From assembly GCA_025766275.1 (NCBI GenBank), contig JAFKAC010000018.1, positions 1 to 64,000 of the forward strand: a stretch of DNA of 64,000 nucleotides, in the 5' to 3' direction. This document shows positions 19,765 to 32,630 of this stretch, in pieces. The DNA is from Lactarius indigo. Taxonomy: Eukaryota > Basidiomycota > Agaricomycetes > Russulales > Russulaceae. Made by a program: the position numbers and the translations under genes. Position 1 is the stretch's first letter. Each line of letters starts with the position of its first letter. The notes under the pieces are model-generated. The model worked only from the letters and a program-made list of their open reading frames with translations, ran no database searches and was not told the origin of the DNA.

Positions 19765-22700
19765 ATGCCCTCTGGAACGGTCGCCGATGCAGTCTTTGCT
19801 ATTGGTAAAACCATATGGGACTACCCCGTTTGGAGAGAGCGTACAAAAGACGCTGTCCCACCTTTCTCCGCCGATGCCTCGACAGAGACTGGACTAGATC
19901 CCCGCGAGCTGGAGGCTGTGAGAGCGCTGGCCAGCCGGGTGCACGGAATGACAGCCTATCATGAACGGATCAAAGAGCTCGCCCAGGAAGAAGACAATGA
20001 CAAGGTGGGGAAGGACGCATGGGTGAAGTGGTTCAAGACAAAATACCCAGGCTGGCGGGTTCGGAAGGATGTGGAGGCAGTATTGGACATACACGGACGC
20101 CACCCACGACAGATGGTCATGGGATTTGGAACGGTGAGTCGAGGGGATAATGATTGCCTTGTGTATGTGAGCGCTCAATGAGTTGTATTGCCCAGGTAGA
20201 CAAGGTGCCGACGATGAAGGACGCCCAGATCGGACAAGCAGTGGAAGCAATCGCGGAGGCGTTGTTCGGCAATGACGCGTTTGTGGACCCTGACATCGCA
20301 CACCCATTTGTCAAACCTGACATCAGCAGCTTCGTCTCGACGTTGCTATCGTACATTTGGAACCAGACGCGAAAGGCAGTGAAGACCCAATACGCTCGGC
20401 TGGAGAAAGGCAAGGAGGAAGTCAAACAGGAGTATGAGAGTAAGTAACAATGCACCTTCAGTGTATATTGACGATGGACCGCTTTCTAGAGCTCAGTCGT
20501 TTCGATAACGACTACAGACCAAAGGCGGCCGATTTTCAGCCGTGGTTCAGGAAAGTAGACCGCCTGATGGTGCTCGCAACTGCCTTTGGGGACAAGCCAA
20601 GTGGGGACGTGTTGAAGGAACAGCTGGGGAATATCGGAGAAATGTATAAAGTGCTCACTGGGCAGGTCGCCCCTGAGACGGTCAAAGGTGAGCCTGGTTA
20701 ACTTGGCGGTAACACGCGCACTCGATTACAGGGGCGTGAGACTGACGCCAGCCACCTTCCCTACCACAGGACTGAACAAAAATCTTCGAGATGCGGTGAT
20801 GAGGTTGGCGTCGGGTAGAGAGGTCGACATAATGTGCCAGCAACTGTCAGAACGCCTGGAGCTGGAGAAGGCCCACATGGAAGACGAGGTGGTGTTCGAC
20901 TTTGCGCCTGAGCCCGCGATGGACTGGTCTGAGGGGGTGGAACACCTGCAGAAGAAGACACCTGAGGAACTGTACCAACTGCTCGGGTTGGAGAGACACG
21001 CGATCCCATTCTTCAGGGATGAAATTTCTGAAGAGCTTGACACACCTGGGGAATCTGGTGCCAGTAGAATGGAACCATTTTCCTTGCGATGGCACCAACT
21101 CGTCGGGGTTACAAGGATGGTCGAACGCGCGCAGGCGTCGCAACCTGTCTTGTTGATGGACGACGTGGGGCTCGGAAAGACTGTCCAGGTCCTAGCCTTC
21201 TTTGCAATGCTGGCGTACTACCGTATGGTGCACAGGGAGAGCGGGAGATACCCAGGGATGTGGGGTAAGCAATATTTATCGTGCAATAAGTTCAGAGACA
21301 CCCAAGATGACACATATGAAAGGGACGACGAATGGATGGTCAGACTGGGCTGGAACATGCCGTGCTACCCGATCACCCGTTCTTGATTGTCGTGCCACCA
21401 CCTCTTTTGGACCAGGTGACATCCGAGTGTGTGCGCTTTCTGCAAGCTGGCTCGCTGGATGTGGTCAAGGTCACTGGAGGGTTGTTGCAGCGCAAGGGAT
21501 TATGGACAGAGGTGGCTGAACGGTCAAAGGTGGCCGCAGGCATGAGGCTGTATGTCACGTCCACATCAGTGAGCACGCGTTTAGCATGAGCCATGTCTAT
21601 AATTACAGAGGGATTGGCTGACAGTCGGACGCTGCAGGCACTGATGTCGGATTCTAGCTTTGTCCATGTACTGCATGGCCGAGGTAAGCCGACGATGGCA
21701 GCACGTGCGGGTGCGCATGAAGGGCAGTCCATCTTTGGGCGACAGTATCTCGCGGTCGCGATCGACGAAGCACATGGCTTCAGAAATGCGAACAAGCTGT
21801 ATGGTGCGGTGCGTGCACTACGGGAGAAAACTGATATATTCATTGGGATGACGGCGACACCGGTGACTACGCGAGCTGATGTGCGTATACCAGAGGTTGA
21901 GTGTGCGCGCATTTGAGAGCTAACGATGACCTCGACCGCAGGATTTGTGGCACATCGGGAAGGCTCTTGGGCTGCCCCAATTTGATGATGCTTATGACCA
22001 TGAGTTTGATGAGATGAAGAAAGAGCTAGGTCGTGCCAAACGAGCAGACAACAAGCAGAAGAAGGCAGCCAATCAGGACGAGCTGGAGGGGCAACTGCGT
22101 GCACTCATGGAGGGTGAGAAGGATGCACCGCCGACAGAAGTACACACCAGGTTGGAGACTGCGTCGTGGATCACGAAGATTCGGGAGAAGTACAAGGGGG
22201 CTGTAATACGGCGGACGGTGAACTCACTGGACTTCATGGACAACACAATCTCTGGACTTGAACCGTATGAGGAGCATAAATGTGTGGTCGAGTTATATGA
22301 CCACGAGTACGACGCATTGGAGACACTTTCTGAGCAAGCAATTGACGACAAGTCATTCGTGAAGCGGTTTGCAGGGGAGGTGAGTGTCAATGTGCCTTCA
22401 TTCGAGAGGAAGGGAACTGACCCATGACACAGAAATTCTACCTGAAGATTCGGCAAAGTCTGCTCCACCCTTCCTGTGCGAAGATTGGACCAGCGGTGAA
22501 AGCCGACGACCCAGACTTATACAGAAGGGTACCATCGGCAAAGCTCGACTCACTTGTTGAGATCCTAAAGCACCACTTGGCAGAGGACGGTGCACCGATG
22601 ATATTCCCAACGCGACATATCCCGTGGTCTCACTCAGTGACCAGCTCATCTCAGAAGCAGCAGCGGCAACAGCAGGCATCTACATTGCCTGACAAGGTTA

Positions 22701-24481
22701 TCATATACGCATACTTTACGACCGCATTCAACTTGATAAACATGGTACGTCCCCAAACATAGCACCAAGGAGTCTTAGACGTGTGGCCGAATATCTAATT
22801 GCTGATCATTATATGCCACTGGCAGGTACTCGAAGCGAACAAGATCAAGATGCTTTGGATCGATGGGTCTATGCCACTGCGGCAGAGGACAGAGAAGCTC
22901 AAGCAATTCAAGGAGAGCAGACGCGATGGAAAGCGCGTTCTGCTCATATCAAATGTGGGCTCAGTGGGGCTCAACATCGCATTCGCAAATATTCTCATTA
23001 TCGTCGTATGTACAAATGATCATGTGACCAAAATAACTGATATGTGATGCAACAATCATAGGACGTGCTATGGTCTGCGCTGGATGACCAGCAGCTAATT
23101 GGGCGTATTTGGAGGCACCCCCAGCCAAAGACTGTGAAGGTCTATCGGCTGATTGGGGCAAAGTCTCCTGACATTTTCCTGAACAACATATCATTCAGCA
23201 AGGGCTTCATACTGGAGTCATTTGCCAACATCGGAGACAAGCTCAGTGAGTGTGGAATGAGGTGGAAAGATGGAGAACTTGAATGCTGACAGAGAGTGAC
23301 TAACAGGGAAAGCGCTGGAGCTCGGTGATGAGGAGGACATCACAGATGACATGGTGGTCGAGCTTCCAGACGAGGAGCCAAGCGTGTCCAACAAGAAACG
23401 CAAGGTGGAAGCGTTACCGAAGGGGAGGGAGCAGAAGACCAAGACCGCCGCAGCACCACATGCCAGTAGACGGGGGAAGCCAAAGCAGGCAGAGCCAAGA
23501 ACAGAGGTCGAGCCTGCTGCTGGCTCAGTGATTTCGACCTCGAACGCACCAGCGAAGAGTTCGAAGGGCAAACATACACAGGAGGTAGTACCTGAGTAAA
23601 CTCTGCATACTGAGGGCTGAGGTTTCCCCTTTGCTGCAGAAGTCCACCTCCGACCAGAGAGAGAAGGGCATTCCCAAGACCATTGCAGAGCTGGAGGAAC
23701 TGATCCCACCATTCAATCTGCCAACAGGTGTCATCGACCAGGTGGACCCAGATTACGACGAGCAGATAGAAGAGCTCAAGTCCTCTGCCAACCCAGACAT
23801 GTTCAAATATGTAAAGGCCTGCTTACTCATTCTTGGTGACCACCGTGGTGCGCTGAGAGACGCGAACCATGCTGAGGGTCTGCGGCTTCTGGAAGCAAGG
23901 GAACAAGCGTTGCGAGCCTTGTCGGAACAATATGTGAAAGCAGCAATAGGGAAAGATATCCCCGCAGTGCAGGTGGATGCAGATATGGACATGGTCATCG
24001 GAGGTGAGTACCAGTGAGTGATGGGACTGTTGTGCACAAGAAAAACTGAATGCATAAAGCAGATGGTGATCTCTTTTCCGACTCTCCGCTCACTGAATTG
24101 GCGAGCCTTCCTGGCACTAGCACCGATGAGTTGGGAGCAACCTCTCTTTCAGCCGGCTCTAAGCGCAGCCGCAGCCTGAGCCGAGCAAGTTCGTCAGGAA
24201 GCGAGCGGTCGTCGAACCGACAGCGAGTGGGCGCGGGCAAGTCCAAGTCCAAGTCACTGACTGGGAGCAAGGAAGGTGTGACGCAGAAGGGAATGTACAG
24301 GCAAGGTAACAGCTCTGGACTATCGATGCCTGCCACAGATGAGCAGTTCCTGAGTGTTGAGACGGGCCCATCTTTGCGTCCGTTAAAGCACAAGGCGAGC
24401 GCGAAACGATTTTCCCCGGACTCGTCCACATCATTTAAGGACTTTGGCAAAAAGTGGAAGGGCAGCCAAGGCAAACGGTGA
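19765..24481 (+). CDS. SNF2-family helicase-like ATPase, 13 exons
   Basis: Exons with phase-consistent GT-AG introns: 19765-20133, 20196-20439, 20490-20687, 20770-21264, (about 21323)-21568, 21611-21880, 21942-22379, 22433-22744, 22826-23005, 23062-23245, 23307-23584, 23640-24003, 24063-24481; roughly 1330 aa. Helicase motifs: I, DDVGLGKT (21159-21182); Ia region HPFLIVVPPPLLDQV; II, DEAH (21764-21775); III, MTATP; V, SNVGSVGLNIA; VI, a divergent DDQQLIGRIWRHPQ. This is the order of SNF2 remodellers, which use ATP to move along DNA. The first 270 residues are a domain I do not recognise, shared with the gene at 26900-27505. The tail is Lys/Ser-rich with KKRKV-like basic patches, consistent with a nuclear protein. 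The exon 4/exon 5 junction has no phase-consistent GT-AG solution, so a 1-nt indel or sequence error is possible. Confidence 0.82.
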
Positions 24482-24959
24482 GCTTCCAGAACAGTTCGAT
24501 GGTCCAGGTGTCTTGTCCCCGCACCATTTCGAGCGCTGGGCGCTGGGCCTCCGTGCCTGAGCTTTCTTTTAGTCATGTAATTACAAACGTATTTCGACCG
24601 GATTATCGTACCGTACTACCATGTGGAGTCATTGTGAACAATAGATCAAACTCAATGCATGATGAACAGCAAGAAAAAAATGAAGGACAGCAAAGATGTT
24701 GTGACATCAAGGCCTTGATCGAGGCGTCGAGTAATAAGCCAATACGCACTACGTTACCATAAATCTGCCAGGCCTGACATATCTGGGTACTTAATTATGT
24801 ATATTCCTTGCGAGTCACTTCCGTGCTCTCCGTTCTAGATTCGGTGCGGGCTGCAGGAGGGAAGGGGACTGGTGCATGGCAGAGGGAGGTGTACTAGCTA
24901 TGAGGATATATAGTTTTTATATATTGTACTGATAGGTTATGAGGGGTTTGACTATACTT
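24482..24959. other. No gene seen downstream of the SNF2-like gene
   Basis: Presumed 3' UTR and spacer, AT-rich toward 24900. I found no open frame with recognisable content. Confidence 0.5.
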
Positions 24960-25440
24960 AAAGCAAAGGCGTCCAGGACGCCACACACATACAGACATAG
25001 GCTCTTTCCAGTCTGTGTGGTCCACTTGGACAAGACACGACACACATAACTTATATGTAACACATTGAAGGGAAGGGGTTTTGAGAGTCAGGACGTGATG
25101 TGTGCGCAGGCGTCCAGGACGCCACACAGAGAGATGACACACATAACTTATATGTAACACATTGAAGGGAAGGGATTTTGAGAGTCAGGACGTGATGTGT
25201 GCACTGGCGTCCAGGACGCCACACAGAGAGATGACACACATAACATACTGGAAGGAAGGATATTTGAGAGTCAGGATGTGATATGTGCACTGGCGTCCAG
25301 GACGCCACACAGAGAGATGACACACATAACATACCGGAAGAAAGGAAATTGAGAGTCAGGATGTGATGTGTGCACAGGCGTCCAGGACGCCACGCACAGA
25401 CTCTTTCTGGTCCGTGCATCCCAGTCGGGCTGGACATGAG
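24960..25440 (-). repeat. Minisatellite array A (core GGCGTCCAGGACGCC)
   Basis: Five cores at 24968, 25109, 25206, 25292 and 25377, spaced 141, 97, 86 and 85 bp. Between cores are conserved segments (GAGAGTCAGGACGTGATGTG, ACACACATAAC). Read on the minus strand, the same parts occur in arrays B and C. Confidence 0.9.
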
Positions 25441-26899
25441 AAGCACTCGTCAATCCCATATACACCTATGCAGAGTGTGTACCCCAGCCTAGGTGACGTG
25501 CCTGATGGCCTACTGTTCAGATACAACCAGGAATGGGCAACGAGAGGCTAGTCACAGCAGTTTGATAATTTAATACATTCTGATTCTGATTCCTGTTCAA
25601 TTGGGAACTAGATGTCGACTTCGTCAACTGTGACCTAGCCTATCCCGATTTTTGGCTTTCTGTGGGACCGTGTGTGGGTGGACTTTCGGGCACAATGTAG
25701 GGTTGACTTCACTAAAGATGGGACAACTTACTGTAATTCATCCTAACTCACGATCAAACTCACGATCACAATATGGCTGGTGTAGGAGCGCGAGAATGCG
25801 CGACTAAGTACACAGTAAGTAAAAGTACCATAAGACGGAATAGAGTAAACTACTAGCCTCAGCCGTTTGGGAGAAAAGGCTGAGGTTGTACTACGTGAGC
25901 TGCGAAGTATTTGTGTAAGGGAAAATTATGTTTATAGAGTATATTTTGAGTCCGCAGTCGAGCAGCTGAGCCCGACCTAACGCACTCATGTGTTTCTAGT
26001 TCGGCCGGCCCGAGACTGTCCGACGCTGGTGCGTCGTGTGTGGCTGAACACTCCAACACCGTGACACCTTGAGCAGGCAGTGCAAAATTCGTGCATAAAG
26101 TGATACAAAAATAAGGTCCGAAAGGGTGGGAGAGAAGATAGGATGATTGGCTTGCGTTACAGAAGTGTGTTGTGGGAGGAAAGGAATGCGGGATCAAGTG
26201 CGGGATCCTTTAAGTTGTGGTTTGGATGGCCAAAGTGTGTCTGAAGAGACCCGTTTGTTGTGGGGATCTTGCAGTGAAAAAACCTGGGATAAACAGTGCC
26301 CACAAAGAGATTGAGATGATGCACCACCGTGACCAAGACCGTGACCCTCGTATCCTGTACGAGCAGCAAAAAGTACGGCCTGCAGACGTGAATCCCAACA
26401 CCCCAGTTATACAGATACACAGACCAACATACGCCTGCAGATATCGTAAACTGCCTCCACAACAAAAAAAGCAAAAAATAATTAAATTGGTGTTAGTCCT
26501 TTTAAGCTGACAACGCGCTCGTGCTCACAGCCGGCTCGCAACCGCACCCACCCACCATTCGCGCGACGCCACTACCGAATTCACCACCACCCGATGTCGA
26601 CCTCAGGTCGACCCACAGCCACTTGCGACTATGGCCACAACTGATGGAGGTCCGACGCAAGCCAATCCAGCACGTGCTACGACGATGATGCAGCCGTGAC
26701 AGGGTTAGCAGGGAAGGTGGGAGGTGCTCCACATTTGTTGGTGGGGATCAGTTTGTACGTGACCATGTCGTATTGTAGCTGTTTGGCCACTACCTCCTCA
26801 GGAGTTGACTCATGGTCTCGAGAAGGGAGATGGGTCTGTGAGCTTTTAGTGCAAGTTCCGTACAGCGCTCATTTGTATTCGGGTGAAGTATCAGACATT
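25441..26899. other. No gene seen
   Basis: Mixed sequence with short unrecognised frames on both strands. Nothing repeats elsewhere in the window that I could identify. Confidence 0.45.
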
Positions 26900-27505
26900 T
26901 TAATGATCAGTTGCTACTGCGGAATGCCAAACAATGTGGAGCAGGTCTACGATGAACTTGTGAAGTTCATCCTTCACTATTGGTTGGGGGATTGTTGGAT
27001 TCATATATGCATCCACACCAAAAAGTTCCTCAGCGACGAATGGGACCAAAGGGATGAGGTCATCCTTGATGAAAAGTAAGCAGAGGGGGATGAAGGTGAC
27101 AATAATTGTACTGACCATGCGAGCCTCGGTAGGATATCCGTATGTCTGTGAAGGGTGACGACCGAAGCCGTACAGGATTCGCTCAGTGTCAATCTGAAGA
27201 CTCCAGGACCGAATGTGACCATTGACCCAGGCGTCCCAGGCGTCAGGGGCATGTTGAAACTTCGCGAGGGACTTTTGGGCCCGGAGAATGAAGCGTATGC
27301 GCTCATCATAGGTGGGAAGTGAATGAATGTCATATGTGAGGTTCTTGATGACCGTGAGCTGCCAGGAGGCAAGATGGGTATTGGCAGGAGTAGCGTTGAT
27401 GTCGAAGGGAGGGACGAGATTCTGAGTCCTGAGCTGCCAGGCCTGGAAAGACCAGATAGAAGGGCCTACGGCAAGAATTACGTCCGAAAGACGTCGAGCT
27501 GACAT
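26900..27505 (-). CDS. Truncated N-terminal paralog of the SNF2-like gene
   Basis: ATG at 27505; exon 1 27116-27505, a 51-nt intron with GTCAGT donor (27065-27115), exon 2 26900-27064; about 184 aa. It aligns with the first two exons of the SNF2-like gene: ILAVGPSIWSFQAW versus VFAIGKTIWDYPVW, YDERIRFI versus YHERIKEL, FGRHPSQ versus IHGRHPRQ, and EELFGVDAYMNPTIPQPIVK versus EALFGNDAFVDPDIAHPFVK. The intron sits at the same place. No helicase motif follows, so it is a partial duplicate. It could be a decayed fragment or a stand-alone version of the N-terminal domain; both exons are open. Confidence 0.65.
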   Translation of the reverse strand: MSARRLSDVILAVGPSIWSFQAWQLRTQNLVPPFDINATPANTHLASWQLTVIKNLTYDIHSLPTYDERIRFILRAQKSLAKFQHAPDAWDAWVNGHIRSWSLQIDTERILYGFGRHPSQTYGYPTEARMVSTIIVTFIPLCLLFIKDDLIPLVPFVAEELFGVDAYMNPTIPQPIVKDELHKFIVDLLHIVWHSAVATDH

Positions 27506-27604
27506 TGATTGTGGGATGGAGTGGCAAAATGGCAATGGTGCGCATATGTATTGTCACGGTTGCGGATGGGTCTTATAATGAATACACAGGTACAAATTAC
27601 CAGG

Positions 27605-27795
27605 GGGGGTAAGGTTACGGCACATGGGCACGATAAGGTGGGGAAATGGAAAAGAACATTAGAAGGGACAGCAGAAGAGTGGGCAAGAGTGAGAAAATGA
27701 GAAGACGTGAACTTTGACAGACACGATTCAGAAGGAAGGAACAAATGAGCTGGCATAGAGGTTCTGATAAAGACACAGCGAAATGACACGCTGTC
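27605..27795 (+). repeat. Dispersed repeat, copy 2
   Basis: Matches 19205-19400 in order and strand (CACGATAAGGTGGGGAAATG, GACGTGAACTTTGACAG, ATGAGCTGGCATAGAGGTTC, GACACGCTGTCGT). Lies just upstream of the truncated SNF2 paralog. Confidence 0.65.
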
Positions 27796-28879
27796 GTAGC
27801 ACTAGGTATACATCAACATTGAACTCAATGCACACTCGCCTCTCGCCCCCCATGCCAGCCACGTCCAACTCACACACCAAACACACCAAACAGAAGCACA
27901 ACTTGGCCAAACAGTTGCCAAATAGACACGTCAGTCAATTCGACACAACAGCACAGCAACCACCACCAAACATGAATATACAATATCCAAGCAAGGACAA
28001 ACTGGACACGTCAGCTCACTGCTCACCAACACAAACACCCTGGAAGCCTCTGACGAAGAAAACAAAACTGTCAAAGCCACCTGGAAACACGTCTTGTTGG
28101 GCTACGGCCCGGAACGGACAAAGTCCGGCAAACTGAGGCTAGATTGACATATTAGATAATCGTAATATTAGCGTAGTTAAACGATTATCTATGAATAATA
28201 TCTAGGAGAGAGGAGCATACGCTCTCCTCAGGAACTCCCACTCACACATTGTTCACCTATCCAGCTGCCCGCCTCCGTAAAACTCTATACGTCTTCCACC
28301 CAGAGCCCCCCCCCCCCAACTGGCTCGAGATCTGTGAGGTTTTAGTGGGTAGGAGACCACACTGCACCTAACCGCGGCTGCCCTGTGTCTGAGTCCCACA
28401 CTATCCCCCCTACCAGGGGATGTGCGTAAGCGCATTTTCCCTCACAAACCGGTTCCCCTCTAGGCCCGGCAACACAGTGTGCTAGGTAGAGCTGATGGTA
28501 AATCTCCTACTACTTAGCACTTTATTTACGGGTATTTAGTCGTCTACACGTAGACAAACTAGATATCTAAAATAAAAGTGCCCTTCTAAAAAAAAAAAGA
28601 AACAGTACAAACGTTTCGAATTTGATTAGCAATCATTTCCTAAAAGGAAATGACGCAGCGGTCACGTGACTTTGCGTGACGGATTCAGCTAATTTGCGCG
28701 ACGCGACACGTCTTCACTTTCTTTCCCTCTACTACCATGTCTTCCCTCGCCACGACCTTCCAATCTTCTGCAGGGGATAATTATCCCACATGGTCGTCGT
28801 GTCCACGAATTCGTGTTCATGCTTCCAGACTGCATGCAGTATTGGTTTGGATGGCTTGGATGACTTGAACCTACCGTGA
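27796..28879. other. Probable transposon debris, no intact gene
   Basis: Contains an inverted pair near 28150-28195 (GATAATCGT / ACGATTATC), a small hairpin near 28203-28228 (GGAGAG...CTCTCC), a poly-A-like tract near 28589-28600 (retroposon-like) and a palindrome, CATTTCCTAAAAGGAAATG. A short frame at 28736 has GDNYPTWS, which is reminiscent of Ty1/copia Gag but too short to call. Confidence 0.4.
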
Positions 28880-29640
28880 CACGCTGTACGCGCTGTACTC
28901 TAGATATTTTTATCCAGAGTGCGCGCCTCCCTGTGTTCGCACCACCCCTCATCTCTGTTGGCGAGCTAGCTCCAACCGGCACACTATGACTATTCGGGGC
29001 GCACACCTCCGCATACCACCTGACGTGAAGGTAGCATCGTTCGTCTGAGCCCCCAGGAGTGCCGCCGCCACTTGCGTGTGCTGTTCTGCGTATCTCGCGA
29101 CACGCAGAGGCCACTGTAGAGTGGCGTAAGCCGATGCTTGCCGGGCTCGGGTGTGCCCTTCGACCGCGGTAGGTAGCGTCACCCGTTCGAGTCCTCATAG
29201 GTGCCGCCATTCGCGTGCATCGTTCGACCCGTCTCGCGACTCGCACGCAACTGTAGAGTAGTGCCAATTATCCGAGCCCTGGGCATGTCGGACTTGCATG
29301 TGCCCATCAACCGCAATAGGTAGCACCATCTGTCAGAGTCCTCGGGAGTACTGCCACTTGTCTACTCGAGTCCCTAAGAGTGCTGCGCCACTCGCATGCA
29401 CCCTTCGACCCATCTCACGACATGCAGAGGCCACTGTGGAGTAGTGCCATCCCGGGTGCGCCGGACTTGTGTCTGCCCTTTGATCGTGGTAGGTAGCACC
29501 ATCTGTCCGAGTCCCCGGGAGTGCCACCACTCATGTACGCCGTCCAACTTGTCTCATGACACGCACGTCACTGTAGAGTAGTGTCATGCTTCTGGGTCCC
29601 CAGGCGTGCTGGCCTTGGGGCGCTTTTTGACTGTAATAGG
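28880..29640. repeat. Degenerate tandem repeat
   Basis: The segment ACTGTAGAGTAGTGCCA recurs in diverged form near 29113, 29250, 29431 and 29570, with GGTAGGTAGCACCATCTGTC-like and CGAGTCC-like segments between. Spacing is irregular (about 137-181 bp). Confidence 0.7.
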
Positions 29641-31979
29641 TGGCACCGTTCGCCCGATCCTGGGAGTGGTGCACCGGCGAACAGACTCCGTCAACGAAAC
29701 CAAAGACACGGAAGGACAGGGCAAACGGTGAGCGTCGCGGGGCAAAGGCCAGCGGTGAGAGGAAGACGGCAGCACCATTTGGGCAGCGCAAACGGTGAGC
29801 GACACACGGAGCATGCCCGGTGGCGGGAGAGGGAGTGGCAGTGCACGTCGGCAGCGCAAACGGCGACTGTCAGGATAAGTTTGGCCAGTTGCGCTGTTCC
29901 ACAGTCTCTCTGTCATGCAGGGACATGCGAGCAGCCTTCTCTCCCAGCACTAGCCGGTCTAGCTCCTCTTTGCCGACTTGGTTCTACAGGAGTTGGGATT
30001 TCAGGCGAGCCATCTCGCCCGCACCTCTCTCAGTAGCTGAGCGGCCTCTTCAGTGAGTGGAACGAAGCCTGGTGGGCGTCGACCTTTGTTTATCTCGAGA
30101 AGTATTATCCGCCCCAACACTTGTCGATGGAATAGTATTTCAGAAGAAAGGGCTGTTCTCTCTCTAAAAAAGATAGGATCCAGGTTCTTCAGACCAGTTG
30201 AAAAGGTGGGCAGACAGGTGGCAGCACGCAAGAGAGGAATGAGGATGTGCCACTTCGCCCGTTCACTCAAAGACAATACTCTAAGGTACTGCTCGTCCCT
30301 CGCTTCGCCTCATACCGGCCAACTTGGCATTTTGAAATTGCTCTGCTCACCCTTACATGTACTCGATGTGTATAAGGCTCAGCTTTTGTGCTCAATAAAG
30401 GACATAATTCCCCACATCGTACTTACTCTTGGTCTCACTTGCTCTTCTTGAATGACTGCAAAGCTTGTCAGGGTCAGTCTTGGTCAAAGGCACCATCACA
30501 AAGGTCTGTAGTGCACGCTTTCTCGCCCTCTTTACTTTCTTACAGTCACTTTTCGCATCCCCGTCTTGTGTGCACAGAGCTTTTCCCGCTCTCACTGACT
30601 CATAGTTCTCTACACATCTTTCATGTGCATTGTGGCACAGAACCCAATGTAGTGCCATCGCTCTGTATAACTATATTTGAACTGAATAATCTTCGCAGTA
30701 ATCACTGTATTTGATGACAATCTCTGTATACAACAATCTTACTCAATTGCCTACTGTGCTTACATGTTTTCAGGATCTTATCTGCTGGAAAATGCCCTAC
30801 TGATACCCTAAACTGCCAATGGGCACTTCTATGTGCAGCCTAGGGATACATTGGGTTCTGGAGGGGGGGGCGTGAAGCCATGTTTCAGGTCGTGCAGGCC
30901 TTTGCGGGGCTCGTAACTTCGTATAGTGGTTTGTTTGAATCAGAGACGTGTCGCTCCAAAGGAACTGAGGGCGCGCGAAGGTGCGGCACACTGGGGGACG
31001 ATGAGAACAAGACGAACTTGCCCTACAGAGCTCTAAGCCCTGAGGGAAAAGGAACTAATATTTGCTGACTTAATAGGTGTAGATACAAGAAGTTTTTACA
31101 CTGTCAAACAGAGATGTAGATCTCAATGTGTAGTGGAGGCCAGGGAGAAACCCAGCGGGGTCACAAGACAAGGGGAAGGTATACTGGCCGGAGTGCGGGA
31201 ATGTCTGGTCCGCCAGTGCGGTGCGGGAAAGTAACTAGGAGATGCAAAATGACAGTTTAACCTAGCCAGCCATGAGCTATGTGTATTACTGCAAGCACGA
31301 ATCGCACTGGCATCGCCATTTGGAACTCACACGTGCGACTCGGAAGTGCAGGCAGTTTGTGTACGTATACAGGTCCTAGAAGAAGCCAGGGTTCAGGTTG
31401 GTTCGAGTGGGTGAGATCGTTGAAATTCAGCCAGATTGAAAGAAGTCAAGACACGAGTCCATGGAGAGTGGCATCAAGAAGAGGGACTCACTACAGGGCT
31501 CTTGATAGTGCCAAGAGCTGTGGTCGGAGAAGTCAGTCAATCGACATCAAATGGCCTGTTAGGTCTGTCCCAGGTCTTGGGGCCTTGAGACCGCTCCGGA
31601 GCCTTGCAAGAAACTCATCAAGGTGTAGGGGTGTAGGGAGTATAAGTATGAAGAAGTCAACCCAAGGGAAAGACGTTGACAGAGGATAACAGAGACGATA
31701 ATCGATACAGTAGGTCATGCGGTAGTAAAATGGTACGATTCCGTTCAGAGGCAGCTCACACGTTTGAGAATGGGATAGTATCAGTCCGAAGGCCAATACC
31801 AATGTGAAATCAGGCTCGAGGTCTTATATAACAAGCAAAGTACATATTAGAAGTGCTTATATGAGGAGCCAACGCGTGCTAGTAGGTGACGGCGAGGCTT
31901 GGTGGCGTTGGTATTGATACTGAGGTGGCTGGGGTGTCTGTATGTGTCAGGCAAGTGTAGTAAAGTACTGATCCTTGCA
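29641..31979. other. No gene supported
   Basis: Two GCAAACGGTGAGC boxes (about 29723 and 29788) suggest more repeat debris. A 91-codon minus frame at 30001-30276 (LLEINKGRRPPGFVPL) looks protein-like but I cannot place it. The rest is unrecognised. Confidence 0.4.
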
Positions 31980-32630
31980 GCGGCACCAAGCTGTGGTATC
32001 ATCCCGAACCGCGCGCATCAACTCTACATTGGAGTCGCAATACCAAGGACGTTATACGCGGTTGACGTATGGGGAAGTCACGCCGCAAAGAACGAAACAT
32101 CAAGTGAAATTGGGAAGATAAAAAGACGAAGAAACAAGCTGAACTCCGTACAAAGAGACGGCAGCCTAGCCATCACAGGCGGGCTTCGCACCTCTCCAAC
32201 TGACACGCTTAACGCACATGCAGACACCATCCCGATGCAGCTCAAAATAGAAAAACATCTCTTCAGGGAAACATCCCGCATCGCAACGCTACCTCTGGAG
32301 CACCCCCTTTACAAACCCACAAGAAAAGCCACAAACAAGAACATCAAGAGACACAAGTCCCCCTTCACGACCTCATGCAAACGTTCAACATCAAGCCAAA
32401 CGAATTCGAAACAATTCCGGCCATAGGAACAAACCCAGCAACGGCACACAGGAGACCATTGAGCATTGAAATAGTGAGCAACAAAGAAGCATCCAAGAAA
32501 GCTGACAAAGAAGGGAGCAAGGAAATCAAATTCTACTCAGATGGCTCGGCACATGAAGGGAAGGTCGGCGCTGCCGCCATCCTGCTCAGACCAGGCAACG
32601 ACCCACACGCACTACACTTCCACCTGGGTT
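31980..32630 (+). pseudogene. LINE (non-LTR retrotransposon) fragment: end of RT and start of RNase H
   Basis: Fragments read VAIPRTLYAVDVWG, SVQRDGSLAITGGLRTSPTD, TLPLEHPLYKPTRKA, IKRHKSP, then after a frameshift MQTFNIKPNEFETIPA and the RNase H start FYSDGSAHEGKVGAAAILL. This matches Agaricomycete LINE pol genes as I recall them. A single-base loss in the C-run near 32362 shifts the frame. The catalytic RT core is absent, and the RNase H domain stops abruptly where array B begins. Confidence 0.8.

Noticed and set aside
28736..28866. Possible start of a Ty1/copia Gag (GDNYPTWS motif)
   Set aside because: Only about 25 residues before the similarity ends; no LTR, PBS or downstream pol could be found.
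30001..30276. 91-codon minus-strand ORF with protein-like composition
   Set aside because: No recognisable family, no splice-supported extension and surrounded by repeats; not enough to call a gene.
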